Source of the DNA: Bryopsis sp. KO-2023
Lineage: Eukaryota > Chlorophyta > Ulvophyceae > Bryopsidales > Bryopsidaceae
DNA: 64,000 bases
Direction: 5' to 3'
Assembly: GCA_030272585.1 (NCBI GenBank)
Contig: BSYQ01000001.1
Span: 2,294,001-2,358,000 of the forward strand
Part shown: positions 15,299-25,800 of the stretch, one piece after another
How the letters are laid out: each line of letters opens with the position of its first letter
Numbering within the stretch: position 1 is the stretch's first letter
Program-made: the position numbers and the translations under genes
Notes under the pieces: generated by a model
Databases searched by the model: none
What the model was told of the DNA's origin: nothing
Seen by the model: only the letters and a program-made list of their open reading frames with translations

Positions 15299-15461
15299 TG
15301 AAAGGTTTAAAGAACGTGTTCTTTAAAGCGGGTTACAGGGGTTCACGGATGTGAGCAAGATGAAGACGAGGAAGCTTCGCATGACTGGGCCGATTACTCA
15401 TCGGCAAGAGTATGTAAACTGCAAGGAAAGCATGCGAAACAATTTTGTTTCTTCTTTCTTC
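15299..15461 (+). repeat. Split direct repeat A1
   Basis: 163 nt, repeated with no visible change at 21343-21505. Near its start is a 10-bp inverted repeat with a 2-nt centre (see the separate entry). Confidence 0.92.
15306..15327. repeat. Near-palindrome at A1 start, candidate recombinase site
   Basis: Arms TTTAAAGAAC and GTTCTTTAAA around a central GT, eight bases in from the element's edge. The identical site in A2 is 21350-21371. Tyrosine recombinases bind inverted arms around a short core, so this is a reasonable core-site candidate. That role is an inference. Confidence 0.6.
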
Positions 15462-15862
15462 ACCTCCTCGCCTTCGGCTTAGGTCGCTGGTGTTGTGGGT
15501 GTTACTCCGTATCTATTTGTCTCTCTTGTACAGACCTTCGTCTGTGCCTTCCTCTACAAGTGCCGAGGCTAGTGGACTTCGCTGCAACCGTCACCGTGGA
15601 TACTAGACATTGCCGAGCCAGCCGCTCCCGTTGTGCACTATTGCGGTCAACCCGCCTGCCGTCATCCGGACCAGCGCAACCCGCCACAGCCTGCGATAAC
15701 CGCCAGGGATTCCCGTCATCTCGAGCCCCCAAGCACGAGACTGCGACGCCAGCGAAGGACTATTGTTGGGCCACCGCTTTCCACACCGAACCTTCTTCAC
15801 GAGCGCCGTCCAAGCACACGCCCTAGAATCGTCTAGATTCGGGTTATTCCTCACAGAGGACT

Positions 15863-16126
15863 CAAGTCCTGCGCTCCAGGCACAAGTCCTTTCACTAGGC
15901 AACTGTTGGGCTAGTCAGAACCAAGTTCTGCAACACCAACACGACTCGACAAGTCCTGCACTTCAGGCACAAGTCCTTTACCTAGGCACACGTTGAGGTC
16001 TACAGAACACAGTTCTGGCCACACAGCATCAATTAAAAAGTCCTGATCTCCAGGCCCAGGTCCTCTCACTGAGAACCGGTTGGGTTCGACACCACCGGGG
16101 TCCTGCCTGACAGCCCTCCAGCTTTG
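15863..16126 (+). repeat. Three degenerate 88-bp tandem repeats in the retroelement leader
   Basis: Units begin at about 15863, 15951 and 16039, each with AAGTCCTG, then a C/TCCAGGC block, then AGTCCT and an AGTTCTG-like end. Identity between units is partial. The stretch lies between A1 and the ORF and has no convincing frame. Confidence 0.65.
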
Positions 16127-16506
16127 GCATAGACCAGTAGGAGGAGGCTCCACAGACCCAGTGGGCACCCAACATACAGTACACAGGCCTACACTGCAAG
16201 CAGGGAAACCCTTGGTCTAGGACACTGTGGGGTCTACAATATCACAAACCTCACTTTCCCAACCAAGATATAATCAACTGCTGACTCAAAGTCTATACAG
16301 TGTGCTAAACAAATCCACAAGCTGCACATCCACAGGCCACCAAGGCTCTTTTCCCTGTGGTATATTCCCTCTGTCAGCTGGGCTAGCCTCTGTCTATATT
16401 CCTTCCCCACAGACTTCAAGCTTGAAAGGCCAGAAGGCCACTGTCAGGGAAGAGTTCTTGGTTCCTACTTTCCGAAGTCATTTCTGGCATCGGCTGCTTA
16501 ACCGTC

Positions 16507-19500
16507 GTGCCAGGTTTGTTCAGTCAAACTGTTGGGCCCCTCAAAGGCCGGTCCACCGCACGGCACTGTATACAGACAGTTCATCTTCGCCCACACCTGT
16601 GTATGTTGCCCGGCATCCGTAATCTTCTTGCTGCTCGCTCAAAAAAGATGGGTGATACTCCCCCCTCACCGACTGAACCTCAAACGGAGTGTGAGCCTCC
16701 GGCCACTTCTAACCAAATCGCCACTCTGCTAAGCCATGTCTCTTCCATAATGGCCTCTCAAGCTGAGATAGCCCGCGATAACAGATCGCTGAGACAGGAG
16801 CTCCAGAGCCTTTCTTCCAGCAGCATTCAAGAAAGCTTGATGCCACTCACGACGTCCGCCTTTTACGGCCCGGCAGCGGCGGTAATATTGGAAGTTGAAA
16901 AAGTCTTGCAGCAGGATCGTACTGACGACCAGCCAGAAACCAGGGTCTTACTCCGAGGCAGCGCCTGTTTGGCAAAGACAGTATTACTGCAGGGCAACGC
17001 TCGCAGCTGGAAGAATCCGATCATCACGCAATTGATGTTAAGGATAACAGACGAAGATCGCAGGAAAGCAGGACAGGATGCGTCCTATGCGAGCGAGTGG
17101 TTAGCGAACCAAGCGATACCTGAGAATGCGGTTCGCCCTCCAGCACCTCGTCGACAAAACACGTCCAGCCAGGAACTTTCACTGCTGCAAAGGATTCTCC
17201 CCACTCTGAACAAACGTCAACAGGACACGGCCCCTGACAGCCCAAGAAAACGTAAGTTCCCCAAACTATCACAGGCAGTCACTTGTGGAGGGTCCATAAT
17301 TCAAGGAGGCCCTCCATTGCATGTCGCCCCTGTTGCGACCGTCGTGTCCGGTATCCAACAAACTCCGGCCCAACAGGTCCAGAAACTCGCAGACGTCGTG
17401 GATTCCGTCCAGTTCTCGAACAACGAAACCCTCGTGCGACGCAGCATTCATGGCACCTTTATCCAAGTGCTCCGTGACCGTCCACGCTTTCGTCCGCGCG
17501 TAATGGTAGCCGATTCCGAAGCATGGGCTACCGCCCATGAACTCCCACTACATACAGGGTCGTTTAAAGCATGTGCAGTTTCTGCTTTTGCTGCAAACTG
17601 GAGAAAACTCTGTTCCCCAGGGTCGCCCGTTCCTCGTTGGATTCGCAGTGGGTTTAACGCTGCCCTTCATGGGTTGCCGGCGCTTATCAGGAAACACCGC
17701 GCTCCACAATATCCATTACAGGATGCGTCATGGACGTTTTTGCGAACGGAAGTAAAACAGATGCTTCAGTGGGGTGCTATTGAAGAGGTTACCCATCTCG
17801 TAGCCGACCCCACGGAAGTTAAGTTTATTTCTCCGTTAAAGACAGCTCCAAAGCCCCCTCCAGATCTTTTCCGATTCTGTTTTGACGCTCGTGTCGTGAA
17901 CGAATGTTTACAGACCCCCCACTTTCGTCTCGAGGGAATTAACGTCGTTCGTGAACTCCTTCGTCCAGGAGATTGGTTATGGGGTTTTGATTTTAAAAAG
18001 GGGTACTTTCAGCTGCCCTTGCACCCTGACCTGCAGAAAGTCTGTTGTTTCGAACTGGATGGGCGAGTCTATCGTTTTCTCTGCGTGCCTTTCGGCCTGG
18101 CAAATGCCCCCTTTGCGTATACCAAACTGCTGCGACCGCTGGTTCGAAAGTGGCGCAGCCTAGGGATCAGGGTGGTGTTGTATTTCGACGACGCGATTTT
18201 TTTGAATGCGTCCTGTGAAGAAGTGCTCGCCACGCAGAGAATCGTATTCCAAGACCTTTTCGAGCTTGGTTTGCGTTTGAACATGGCTAAGTCTAACTTG
18301 GTCCCGACTAAACGTGTCAAATTCCTTGGCTTTGTCGTCGACTCCGAACCAGAACCGAAAATTTCCCTGGATGACGAAAAACTCCAGAAAGTAGAGACGT
18401 CTATCGACGCCCTGCTTGCAGCATCACATTTTTCCGGAACTCAGGCTGAGAGAGTCGTCGGCAAAGTTGTCGCTACCCTTCCGGCGATTCCAATGGCACG
18501 TTTTTTCTCCCGTTCTATGTATACGTTGTTGGGAAAACTTCCCTTTACGAAAAACGGTGCCAGAAACCACTCGTTCATACTCCATCCGAATCCGAGGGTT
18601 AGGGATGACTTACGCCTTCTGCGTGATAATCTCGATCGCCTCAACGGCCGTTCACACGTCGTAAAGAAACCACGCGTCGTTTTGTATACAGATGCCTCCG
18701 GCCTCGGATGGGGGGCTCGTCTTTTTACTGACACACATTCCGTCGTGCCTTTGCGCGGCCAGGGTCGTTGGCCTGCTTCAACGGTGTCTGATTCAGTCTG
18801 GACGGAATTGAAGGGAGTGTTTGCAGCGTTAATCGCTTTTTGGCCGCAAGTGGTCGGCCGTCGTGTGTTGGTTAGGACAGATTCTACGGGAGTTCGGGGG
18901 TTCTGGAGTAATGCTGGTTCTCCTTCCCTGAACGACGGTATTAATTTGTTGGTCCTGGCTATTGCAACGTTAGAGTTGATTGGAAATTTTTCCCTCGCCG
19001 TTGGGTTTGTTGGTTCCGACGCCATCATAGCCTCAGGAGCGGATGCGGAGTCGCGTTCGTTCCACCCGGAGGACTATCAGCTAAATCCTTTGTGGTTTAG
19101 TTATGCGTGGGCACTATGGGGCCCTTTTGAGATTGACTTGTTTGCTTCCACGTTAAACCGTCAGAAACATCCAGTCTCAGACGTTCCCTTGCCGTTTTGT
19201 GCGGGAAGCCATGAGGTCGGCGCCACTGCAGTCGACGCCTTGTCGATTTCGTGGGCAAACTGGCGTTTCTACGCTAACCCCCCGTTTTCTCTGCTGGGAG
19301 ACGTCGTCCAGCATTTACTGCAGAACGGAGGCACGGGCGCGCTGGTCATCCCTTGGTGGCCCGCTGCCCCATGGTTTGCAGGGCTACAGCCGTATATCGC
19401 CGGAACGTTTCATCTACCGTCGCAGGATGACACGTTTTTGCCAGGAAATACGCGCAATCAGACAGGAACAGGTACTCCAAAAACCAGCGATGGTAAGCTG

Positions 19501-20631
19501 ATGGCTTGTGCGGTGGTTTTCGTTGTATTTCCGTTGCCTGCACGCAGAATACACGATGCTGTTAACCCAGAAGGAGGCACCAACCCTCTCCGGCACAACC
19601 TCCTCCCGCCTACAGGATCGAGGACGGCACCACAGAGCTTAACGCAGGTTTTTCACAATCCGGCGCTGCGTGACAGGGCCATGGATTGGCGCGCTTTAGC
19701 TCGTGCTCATCTAGAAAGCAGTACCCAACAGACCTATGCGTCTAGGGTGCGGCAGTATGTGTACATGTGCGAGCTCGCTCAGCTCGAAGCTTTTCCCGTG
19801 TCTGAACACACGGTCGCGACTTGGATTTCAGTTCAGGTTGTGATGGACTTAGCTTTTAGCACTATTGCTACTGGATTGGCTGCTTTAGCGAAAACAGTGG
19901 TGTCGCAAGGTGGTCAGGACATTTTTTCGTGGCCTGGTGTCCGCCAATGTGTGGAAGCAGCAAAAAAGAAATTGGGCACTGGAACGCGACAGGCGAAACA
20001 AGCTTTGTCTCTACAGCAGGTGCAGACACTAGTGAGCCATGCTGCAGGCTTACAATCCGACATCGGTCGTCGCGACGCTTTTGCAATCTGCTTAGCGTTT
20101 TTTGGACTCCTTCGTGTGTCCGAGTTGGTGGGGATTCGCCGAGACCAGGTGGTGTTCGGGAATCCGGACGGCCTTGAGGTCTTTCTTCCGCATTCGAAAA
20201 CGGATACCCATCAGCAGGGAGCGTGGATTAAATTGCCTCGCCTCCCGCAAGAGTTAGCCACGGTTTGTCCAGATCGGCGTGGTCGTGCGTATCTGCACAC
20301 CCTGCGTGGGGAGTTTCTGTTCCCGCTTGCTCGTACGTGTGCTCGCCACTTGTCTCCGCGTGGGTTCGCAGATCGAATGGCTCTCTACATGGAGGCTTGT
20401 CTCCCCGACCTGCCTCGCCACTTGTATGGGACGCACAGCTTACGAAAAGGCGGAGCCACTCTAATGAGTCAAGCTGGCGCCCCTGTGCGCCTTATCAAAA
20501 CACAAGGCCGTTGGCAGTCGGATGCTGTTTTTCGCTACGTCCTAGATACGCACACGGACGCGTGGAACGACCTCCGCCAGCTCGCACAACGCTTCGTGTA
20601 TTCGTCAATATCTTCCCCGGAGTCGTCATAG
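16507..20631 (+). CDS. DIRS-like polyprotein: gag-like region, reverse transcriptase, RNase H, tyrosine recombinase
   Basis: One uninterrupted frame of 1374 codons. The likely start is the later Met at 16648 (MGDTPPSPTEP). Reverse transcriptase: FKKGYFQLPLHPDLQ, then PFGLANAPFAYTKLL, then the catalytic YFDD at 18181-18192 and KVKFLGF-like motifs. RNase H: LYTDASGLGWG with the catalytic Asp codon at 18691. The DIRS-typical segment after it includes EIDLFAS and YANPPF. A tyrosine recombinase forms the last ~320 residues: catalytic Arg at 20113 (LLRVSEL), HxxR at 20434-20445 (THSLRKGG), Trp in GRWQ, and nucleophile Tyr at 20536 (FRYV). Every key residue checked is present. The single fused ORF is unusual, since DIRS elements generally keep these domains in separate or overlapping ORFs. 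No capsid zinc knuckle is visible in the first 350 residues. Confidence 0.93.
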   Translation: MPGLFSQTVGPLKGRSTARHCIQTVHLRPHLCMLPGIRNLLAARSKKMGDTPPSPTEPQTECEPPATSNQIATLLSHVSSIMASQAEIARDNRSLRQELQSLSSSSIQESLMPLTTSAFYGPAAAVILEVEKVLQQDRTDDQPETRVLLRGSACLAKTVLLQGNARSWKNPIITQLMLRITDEDRRKAGQDASYASEWLANQAIPENAVRPPAPRRQNTSSQELSLLQRILPTLNKRQQDTAPDSPRKRKFPKLSQAVTCGGSIIQGGPPLHVAPVATVVSGIQQTPAQQVQKLADVVDSVQFSNNETLVRRSIHGTFIQVLRDRPRFRPRVMVADSEAWATAHELPLHTGSFKACAVSAFAANWRKLCSPGSPVPRWIRSGFNAALHGLPALIRKHRAPQYPLQDASWTFLRTEVKQMLQWGAIEEVTHLVADPTEVKFISPLKTAPKPPPDLFRFCFDARVVNECLQTPHFRLEGINVVRELLRPGDWLWGFDFKKGYFQLPLHPDLQKVCCFELDGRVYRFLCVPFGLANAPFAYTKLLRPLVRKWRSLGIRVVLYFDDAIFLNASCEEVLATQRIVFQDLFELGLRLNMAKSNLVPTKRVKFLGFVVDSEPEPKISLDDEKLQKVETSIDALLAASHFSGTQAERVVGKVVATLPAIPMARFFSRSMYTLLGKLPFTKNGARNHSFILHPNPRVRDDLRLLRDNLDRLNGRSHVVKKPRVVLYTDASGLGWGARLFTDTHSVVPLRGQGRWPASTVSDSVWTELKGVFAALIAFWPQVVGRRVLVRTDSTGVRGFWSNAGSPSLNDGINLLVLAIATLELIGNFSLAVGFVGSDAIIASGADAESRSFHPEDYQLNPLWFSYAWALWGPFEIDLFASTLNRQKHPVSDVPLPFCAGSHEVGATAVDALSISWANWRFYANPPFSLLGDVVQHLLQNGGTGALVIPWWPAAPWFAGLQPYIAGTFHLPSQDDTFLPGNTRNQTGTGTPKTSDGKLMACAVVFVVFPLPARRIHDAVNPEGGTNPLRHNLLPPTGSRTAPQSLTQVFHNPALRDRAMDWRALARAHLESSTQQTYASRVRQYVYMCELAQLEAFPVSEHTVATWISVQVVMDLAFSTIATGLAALAKTVVSQGGQDIFSWPGVRQCVEAAKKKLGTGTRQAKQALSLQQVQTLVSHAAGLQSDIGRRDAFAICLAFFGLLRVSELVGIRRDQVVFGNPDGLEVFLPHSKTDTHQQGAWIKLPRLPQELATVCPDRRGRAYLHTLRGEFLFPLARTCARHLSPRGFADRMALYMEACLPDLPRHLYGTHSLRKGGATLMSQAGAPVRLIKTQGRWQSDAVFRYVLDTHTDAWNDLRQLAQRFVYSSISSPESS

Positions 20632-21072
20632 CTTTGCGAATGTTTAGTCATTTCCTTGCTTGCTATGTCTCTGGCTGAATTTTGACTCTTCTTGTGTTGC
20701 TGCTGATAGGCTCCAAGTCCAGTTCCAAATCTCACAGGAAATGACTGGCTGGAGCTATGGATCAAGACATGGCATTGGCTACTGGCTTTTCTACACCCCT
20801 GGGGGGACTGGGATTTATACTTGATTGGCTGTTCTGGATTGACATGTGGTGATGGGCTGTATGCTGTAACTGTCAGCTCTTTCCACTTCTGTATCTGGGG
20901 TCATTGTGTGCATCAATTCCCCCTCCTCCTACAGTCTTCTGCTGTGTTTCTATTCCTCCCCCGTGCGTCCTGTGGGTTCCTCTTCTCCTCCTCCTGGCTC
21001 CTCAGTAAGTCTGTATCTCTCTTTCCTCCTTGCCCTTCCACGTGGGGGCCCTATTATCTTTCCTATGTTGGA

Positions 21073-21343
21073 GAGAGACATGGAGTATTTGAGAAATAGA
21101 GAGATGTGGTCTTTTTGTTTGCTACTGTGCCATTGGTATGCCTGGAGTTTTGGGGCAGTGAAGTTGTTGAATAGGGGTAACCTGAGCAGGCTAGTAATTT
21201 TGTGAATAGTGCATGGGAGGTTTTGCATCCTGGTGAGCCCAAGGATCAGAAACTGTGGTGGAACATTAACTGTAACGATTAGTGTTAGATGCAACTATCT
21301 GTGACATGGATGAAATCTGACAACAGGAGAAACCAACTGTAAT
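21073..21343 (+). repeat. Split direct repeat B1
   Basis: 271 nt, repeated at 21525-21795 (B2). It abuts A2 with no gap; the T at 21343 can be assigned to either. Confidence 0.9.
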
Positions 21344-21505
21344 GAAAGGTTTAAAGAACGTGTTCTTTAAAGCGGGTTACAGGGGTTCACGGATGTGAGC
21401 AAGATGAAGACGAGGAAGCTTCGCATGACTGGGCCGATTACTCATCGGCAAGAGTATGTAAACTGCAAGGAAAGCATGCGAAACAATTTTGTTTCTTCTT
21501 TCTTC
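21343..21505 (+). repeat. Split direct repeat A2
   Basis: Second copy of the 163-nt A repeat, fused to B1 on its left and 19 nt from B2 on its right. Includes the near-palindrome at 21350-21371. Confidence 0.92.
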
Positions 21506-21524
21506 CCCTCAAGCCACCCGCCCT

Positions 21525-21795
21525 GAGAGACATGGAGTATTTGAGAAATAGAGAGATGTGGTCTTTTTGTTTGCTACTGTGCCATTGGTATGCCTGGAGT
21601 TTTGGGGCAGTGAAGTTGTTGAATAGGGGTAACCTGAGCAGGCTAGTAATTTTGTGAATAGTGCATGGGAGGTTTTGCATCCTGGTGAGCCCAAGGATCA
21701 GAAACTGTGGTGGAACATTAACTGTAACGATTAGTGTTAGATGCAACTATCTGTGACATGGATGAAATCTGACAACAGGAGAAACCAACTGTAAT
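21525..21795 (+). repeat. Split direct repeat B2, right end of the retroelement
   Basis: Second copy of the 271-nt B repeat. The element ends at GTAAT, followed by CGATCCC of the flank. Confidence 0.9.
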
Positions 21796-22885
21796 CGATC
21801 CCTCCCATCTGTTTACCATGGATTATATCCTTGCTGTTCACGACCCGATCTGTACTACATTCCTTCCATACTTTCGGCACTGTTGGTCGAATCAAGGGCT
21901 GCTAACAGCCTTCTATCTCTTTCGTGTTGTCGACCGCCAAATTCTCCTTGGCCTTCCCCCTTTTTACTCAACTGGACGACATGCATTGATATCTACGGCT
22001 GAGCGACATCAGCCGTTCTTTTGGACGGTCCTGCATCGCGAATGGGACCGGTCAGTGCTGTCAGGAATATCCTATGGACCCAGGCGTTTTCTACACAATG
22101 GTACTGGGCGTCATTGGTTTGACGGGCGCGCGGATGGAGAGGGGCTGAGGCTTCTGCAGGTGGGGACTTGTCGCATCGCATCCAAACACTGTGCTCGTGA
22201 TTTTTCCTCGCGCGTGAAATTATGCGAAGGGAACTTATATTTGGCTGCCCTAGTGACTGAAAGCACGATCCGAAAGCAGCGGCTCAACCCCCCACATGGA
22301 AACGGGGGTTGATTAAACAAAGCGAAGCAGGCCACACACAAACATCTTGGAACACACTATGCCATCCATCATTCACCTGTACTTTGTTCGTTAATTCCCG
22401 TTTCCCACCGACTTCACCGCCACTTTTCCGAATATTACACCCTGTCCAAACGAGACGAATGGCTTCAGGAAACAGCGACTGGGTTTTCGACAAAAACCGT
22501 GGACAGACGTTTGATAGTGAGCAGACTATAGAGGCCTGAGGTTTTGAGCCACGGGTATGTCCAGGAAACATCGCGCGTGAGTGAAGGTCACAGAACGCGT
22601 GACAATAGCTCGGCCAGCCTTTGGTGTTGGATAGCCGAGGTTTAGAGCGTGTTTGCCTATCAGCGTGCGCTTGTTCTTGAGATACCAGTGTCAGGACGGG
22701 GTCTTTTTTCGAGGGCCACGAAGAGGTTTTCGTTGGTGTGAACTTTTTTTCACGACACGAATATCCTTGCATGCACGTGCATCATGCATGCATAGGGAAG
22801 GAGCTGAATCCTTGCATTCCTCAACAGACACATGACTGACATTGAGGGCCCAATCTCCACCTGGATCGTGTAGCAAAATTGCACG
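21796..22885. other. Flank between retroelement and WD40-channel gene
   Basis: Contains the channel gene's promoter by position. A 165-codon plus-strand frame (21818-22312) is open but matches nothing I know. A 9-bp-arm stem-loop sits at 22285-22293 / 22305-22313 (TCAACCCCC and GGGGGTTGA). Confidence 0.4.
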
Positions 22886-25800
22886 ATGTTCTCAGTTTTC
22901 GACAAGAAACCGGGGACCAGTCGGTCGAGCCTTTTTCGACCGTTGGTCAGCCGGGTTAAGATTAAAAAGAAGGTGTCCAAGCAGGGCTCCAGGGAGACTC
23001 TTCGATTAGACGGCGAGGCTGATGATCATGTGGATGGTGAGTCGATGCCAGATCTATCCTTTTTGAACCCTTGCGTCTGCCGAAACTGCAACAACAAACT
23101 CATTAACCGCACCCCACCGCAAGCAGGGGCCAAATAACCCTCGGAAATTTACCCGCAGTCAGTATGAAATTCGTAGTTGGTTTTTGTTGCTATTTTTAGG
23201 CATTTGAAGCGATTCGAATGCTAAAGTTGCCACAGTGGAAAAAGGCATGGAAGAATCTGTGTTTTCTTCGCAAAACTAAAGAAAACAACGGCACAGATTA
23301 TCAGGTTGTTTGTGTATGGTTTTCAGAGGCTGCGCTGCTGCCCCCCCTAAGCAATTCTCACATCTCTTTCTGCAGCGATTTCGAGGTCATTTCTGGGGTC
23401 CCTGTCTTTGTTCTGGACATGAACCAAGTGCCCTCTCATGGAAAACACAGCGACTTGGCCTGTGTTCTTCCACCTCCGAATGTACGGCAACTGGGAAATG
23501 ACACGGAAATCAGAGCCCCTCTTCTTTGGGCTCTGCTGGCAAAGGGCCCAGCAGGAGGAGGCACCAAGGAAAAGGAAAAGAAACCAAATTTCAAAACAGC
23601 AGTGGCGGCGGCTGCGTTCGCAGCAACTATTGCAAAGGGTGGTTCATTCAAGATGAAACGGACCAGGTGGGTCGATCCACCTTTCTATTCCCCTTCTCTT
23701 TTCTGCGACTAAACCCCTTGATCTGTATAAAAAAACATGTGATATAGTGTCTGTCATTTTTCGTTGCTTCTCCAGTAGTTTTTTTTTTTGCCAGATCGAA
23801 TTCAAAATTTTGCCAGCTGTTGCCCACCCGACACAGGTCATCCAAAGGGCCCCAGCTCTCGCCACAACCCCAGGTTCAACTTCGAATCAAGAAGCAGTTT
23901 ACACCGAGCTTGTCACTTCCTTCAGCCCAAGTTTCACACGTGTCCCCCCACGAAGCTCTGAGTGCAAATTTTTTCGTATCTTCAAAAGACCCCAGCCCGG
24001 TGGTGTCGTATGCGTTTTCTAAGGATGGCAAATTGATCGTGTCTGGACATGCGAATGGGCAAGTAAAGGTAAAAATTTCCCAGCATATGTACATACATTG
24101 ACTTTCTTCCTGGTTTATGTTTTATCAATGCAGTTGTGGAGGGTACCCAGAGCGAACTTGTATGGGTTTAGGCTAAATCACCTCGTTTTGGGCGGCCTTC
24201 TTTGGGCAAGTTGCATAATGTGAAAAAAAAAACACAACTGTTGGAGACCCTCAACTTGCATTGCATATCATTCCCACTTGAAATTTGTCCGGACCGGCAG
24301 GTTTGGACCACAGGGGATGGGAAGCTACTGGAGTTCTTTTCCTGCCCCCATCACTCTGCTGTGGCCGCTGTTGCTTTCAAGGGCTCCACAAACAGAAGGA
24401 TCGTGAGTTGCGATATTGCGGGAAGCTGCGTGACGACGGACATCCATCCAAATTGTGCCATGCGAAAAGAACCTAGTCGACATTACCTGAACGTCCAAGG
24501 GAATGAAGATTTCTCGGTTTTTGCCCCCGAGCTTTCACCCAATGGACGATGGCTGGTTTTGCGGCCTCTCAACGAGGTAAGTTCCGATTTGTGCATTTCT
24601 TCCCAGGTGGTACTGCAAGCAGAATGAATAGAACTAGATAAATCGTGGTGACAGTGCTGAAACCAGAACTATTTTTTAGCCAACTATTTCCAACCATCCC
24701 ATCCCCTCTACCAAGTCCCGTCTGTCTGTCTGTCCATTTTTTTTTTTCGGGGGGGGGGAGGGGGGGCATACAACCTTTCTTTAATTAAATAAGGTCCATG
24801 TGTTTGTGTGTGTCAGACAGCTGATGTATACTCGAGACTGAGCCACTTGCGTGGAAAGAAAGAGGGGATGCCAAGATTCCCTAAACTGACGTACTGCGTA
24901 TTAACAGCATGGGATCTGGATGTAGAGCCGGTGCCCGTCTCCTTCGACTTCAGGTACAACACGAATTGCTGGAATCACAGCCTGCAGATACGGTCGCTCC
25001 AGTTCTCAGCCAACTGCGATGGGCTATTAATATCCACGGTGGATGAGTACAAGGACTATCACGGAGCGTTGAAAACCGACAATCTGGTGATAGTTTGGCC
25101 AGATATCTATGATCCCACCAGTATGCTGTTGCTGGAGGGGGCCATGGGCACTTGGTCTCCTGAGAATTTGGTGGCCACTTGGGATCCCAACACCAAGAAC
25201 CAAGACTTGAAGGGGACATGCATGGTTTGGGATGTGAGGGAGAAGTCAAGATTCTGTGTGGCGGGGGTGTCCGGGGTCACCCCAGCACACATGACTGCTT
25301 TACGGGATTCGGTGGAAGACATCGTGCATTCCTGCGTTTTCATCGAGTCCACGAAAACGACGGACGTCAGACTGGCATGCAGTCTTTCCAAGTCTCACTT
25401 GAGGATCGTGGTTTGGGACGTGATCGGCAGCACGAAAATCATGGTGCTGGAGACGGGGGTCAAGCTGTCGCCACATTCTCTTTGTGTGACTGCATGCGGA
25501 TCTTGGCTTGCGTTCTATTCCCCTGCTGCAAACAAGGGGATGATGTGGAATTTGAGGTACGGAGCGCAAGTTCTCCGTCTATCCTTTCCGGACCGATTCA
25601 GAGATCCAGTGGCCCCGTTTTGGATGAGGTTTTCTCCGGATTCCAGCCGGTTGGCAACCGTCAATGCCGGAAAGATCATCGTTTGGAATATCGGGGTGCT
25701 GTTGTATCCGGAAGAAACTGGAACCTCGTTTCTGATGAAGTCTGACTTGGACAATGGCACCCAAATGCGGAAGTGCAAGGTGTCATGCAACGGCGACGCC

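Larger units (their letters stand above)
15299..21795 (+). mobile_element. DIRS-order tyrosine-recombinase retrotransposon with split direct repeats (Ngaro/PAT-like layout)
   Basis: The order is A1 (15299-15461), coding region, B1 (21073-21343), A2 (21343-21505), 19 nt spacer, B2 (21525-21795). The A copies are 163 nt each and the B copies 271 nt each, matching without indels. This A1-ORF-B1-A2-B2 plan is the hallmark of Ngaro, PAT and related DIRS-order elements, which integrate through a tyrosine recombinase and leave no target-site duplication. None is seen here. Near-identical repeats plus one intact long ORF point to a recent, possibly still mobile, insertion. It lies just inside the left inverted-repeat arm. 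Confidence 0.9.

Noticed and set aside
21818-22312. 165-codon ORF between the retroelement and the channel gene
   Set aside because: No recognisable motif and no splice context; kept only as a note in the flank entry.
23306-23375. Possible 70-nt intron inside exon 2 of the WD40-channel gene (ends TTTCTGCAG)
   Set aside because: No donor in reach keeps the phase, and the frame is open straight through.
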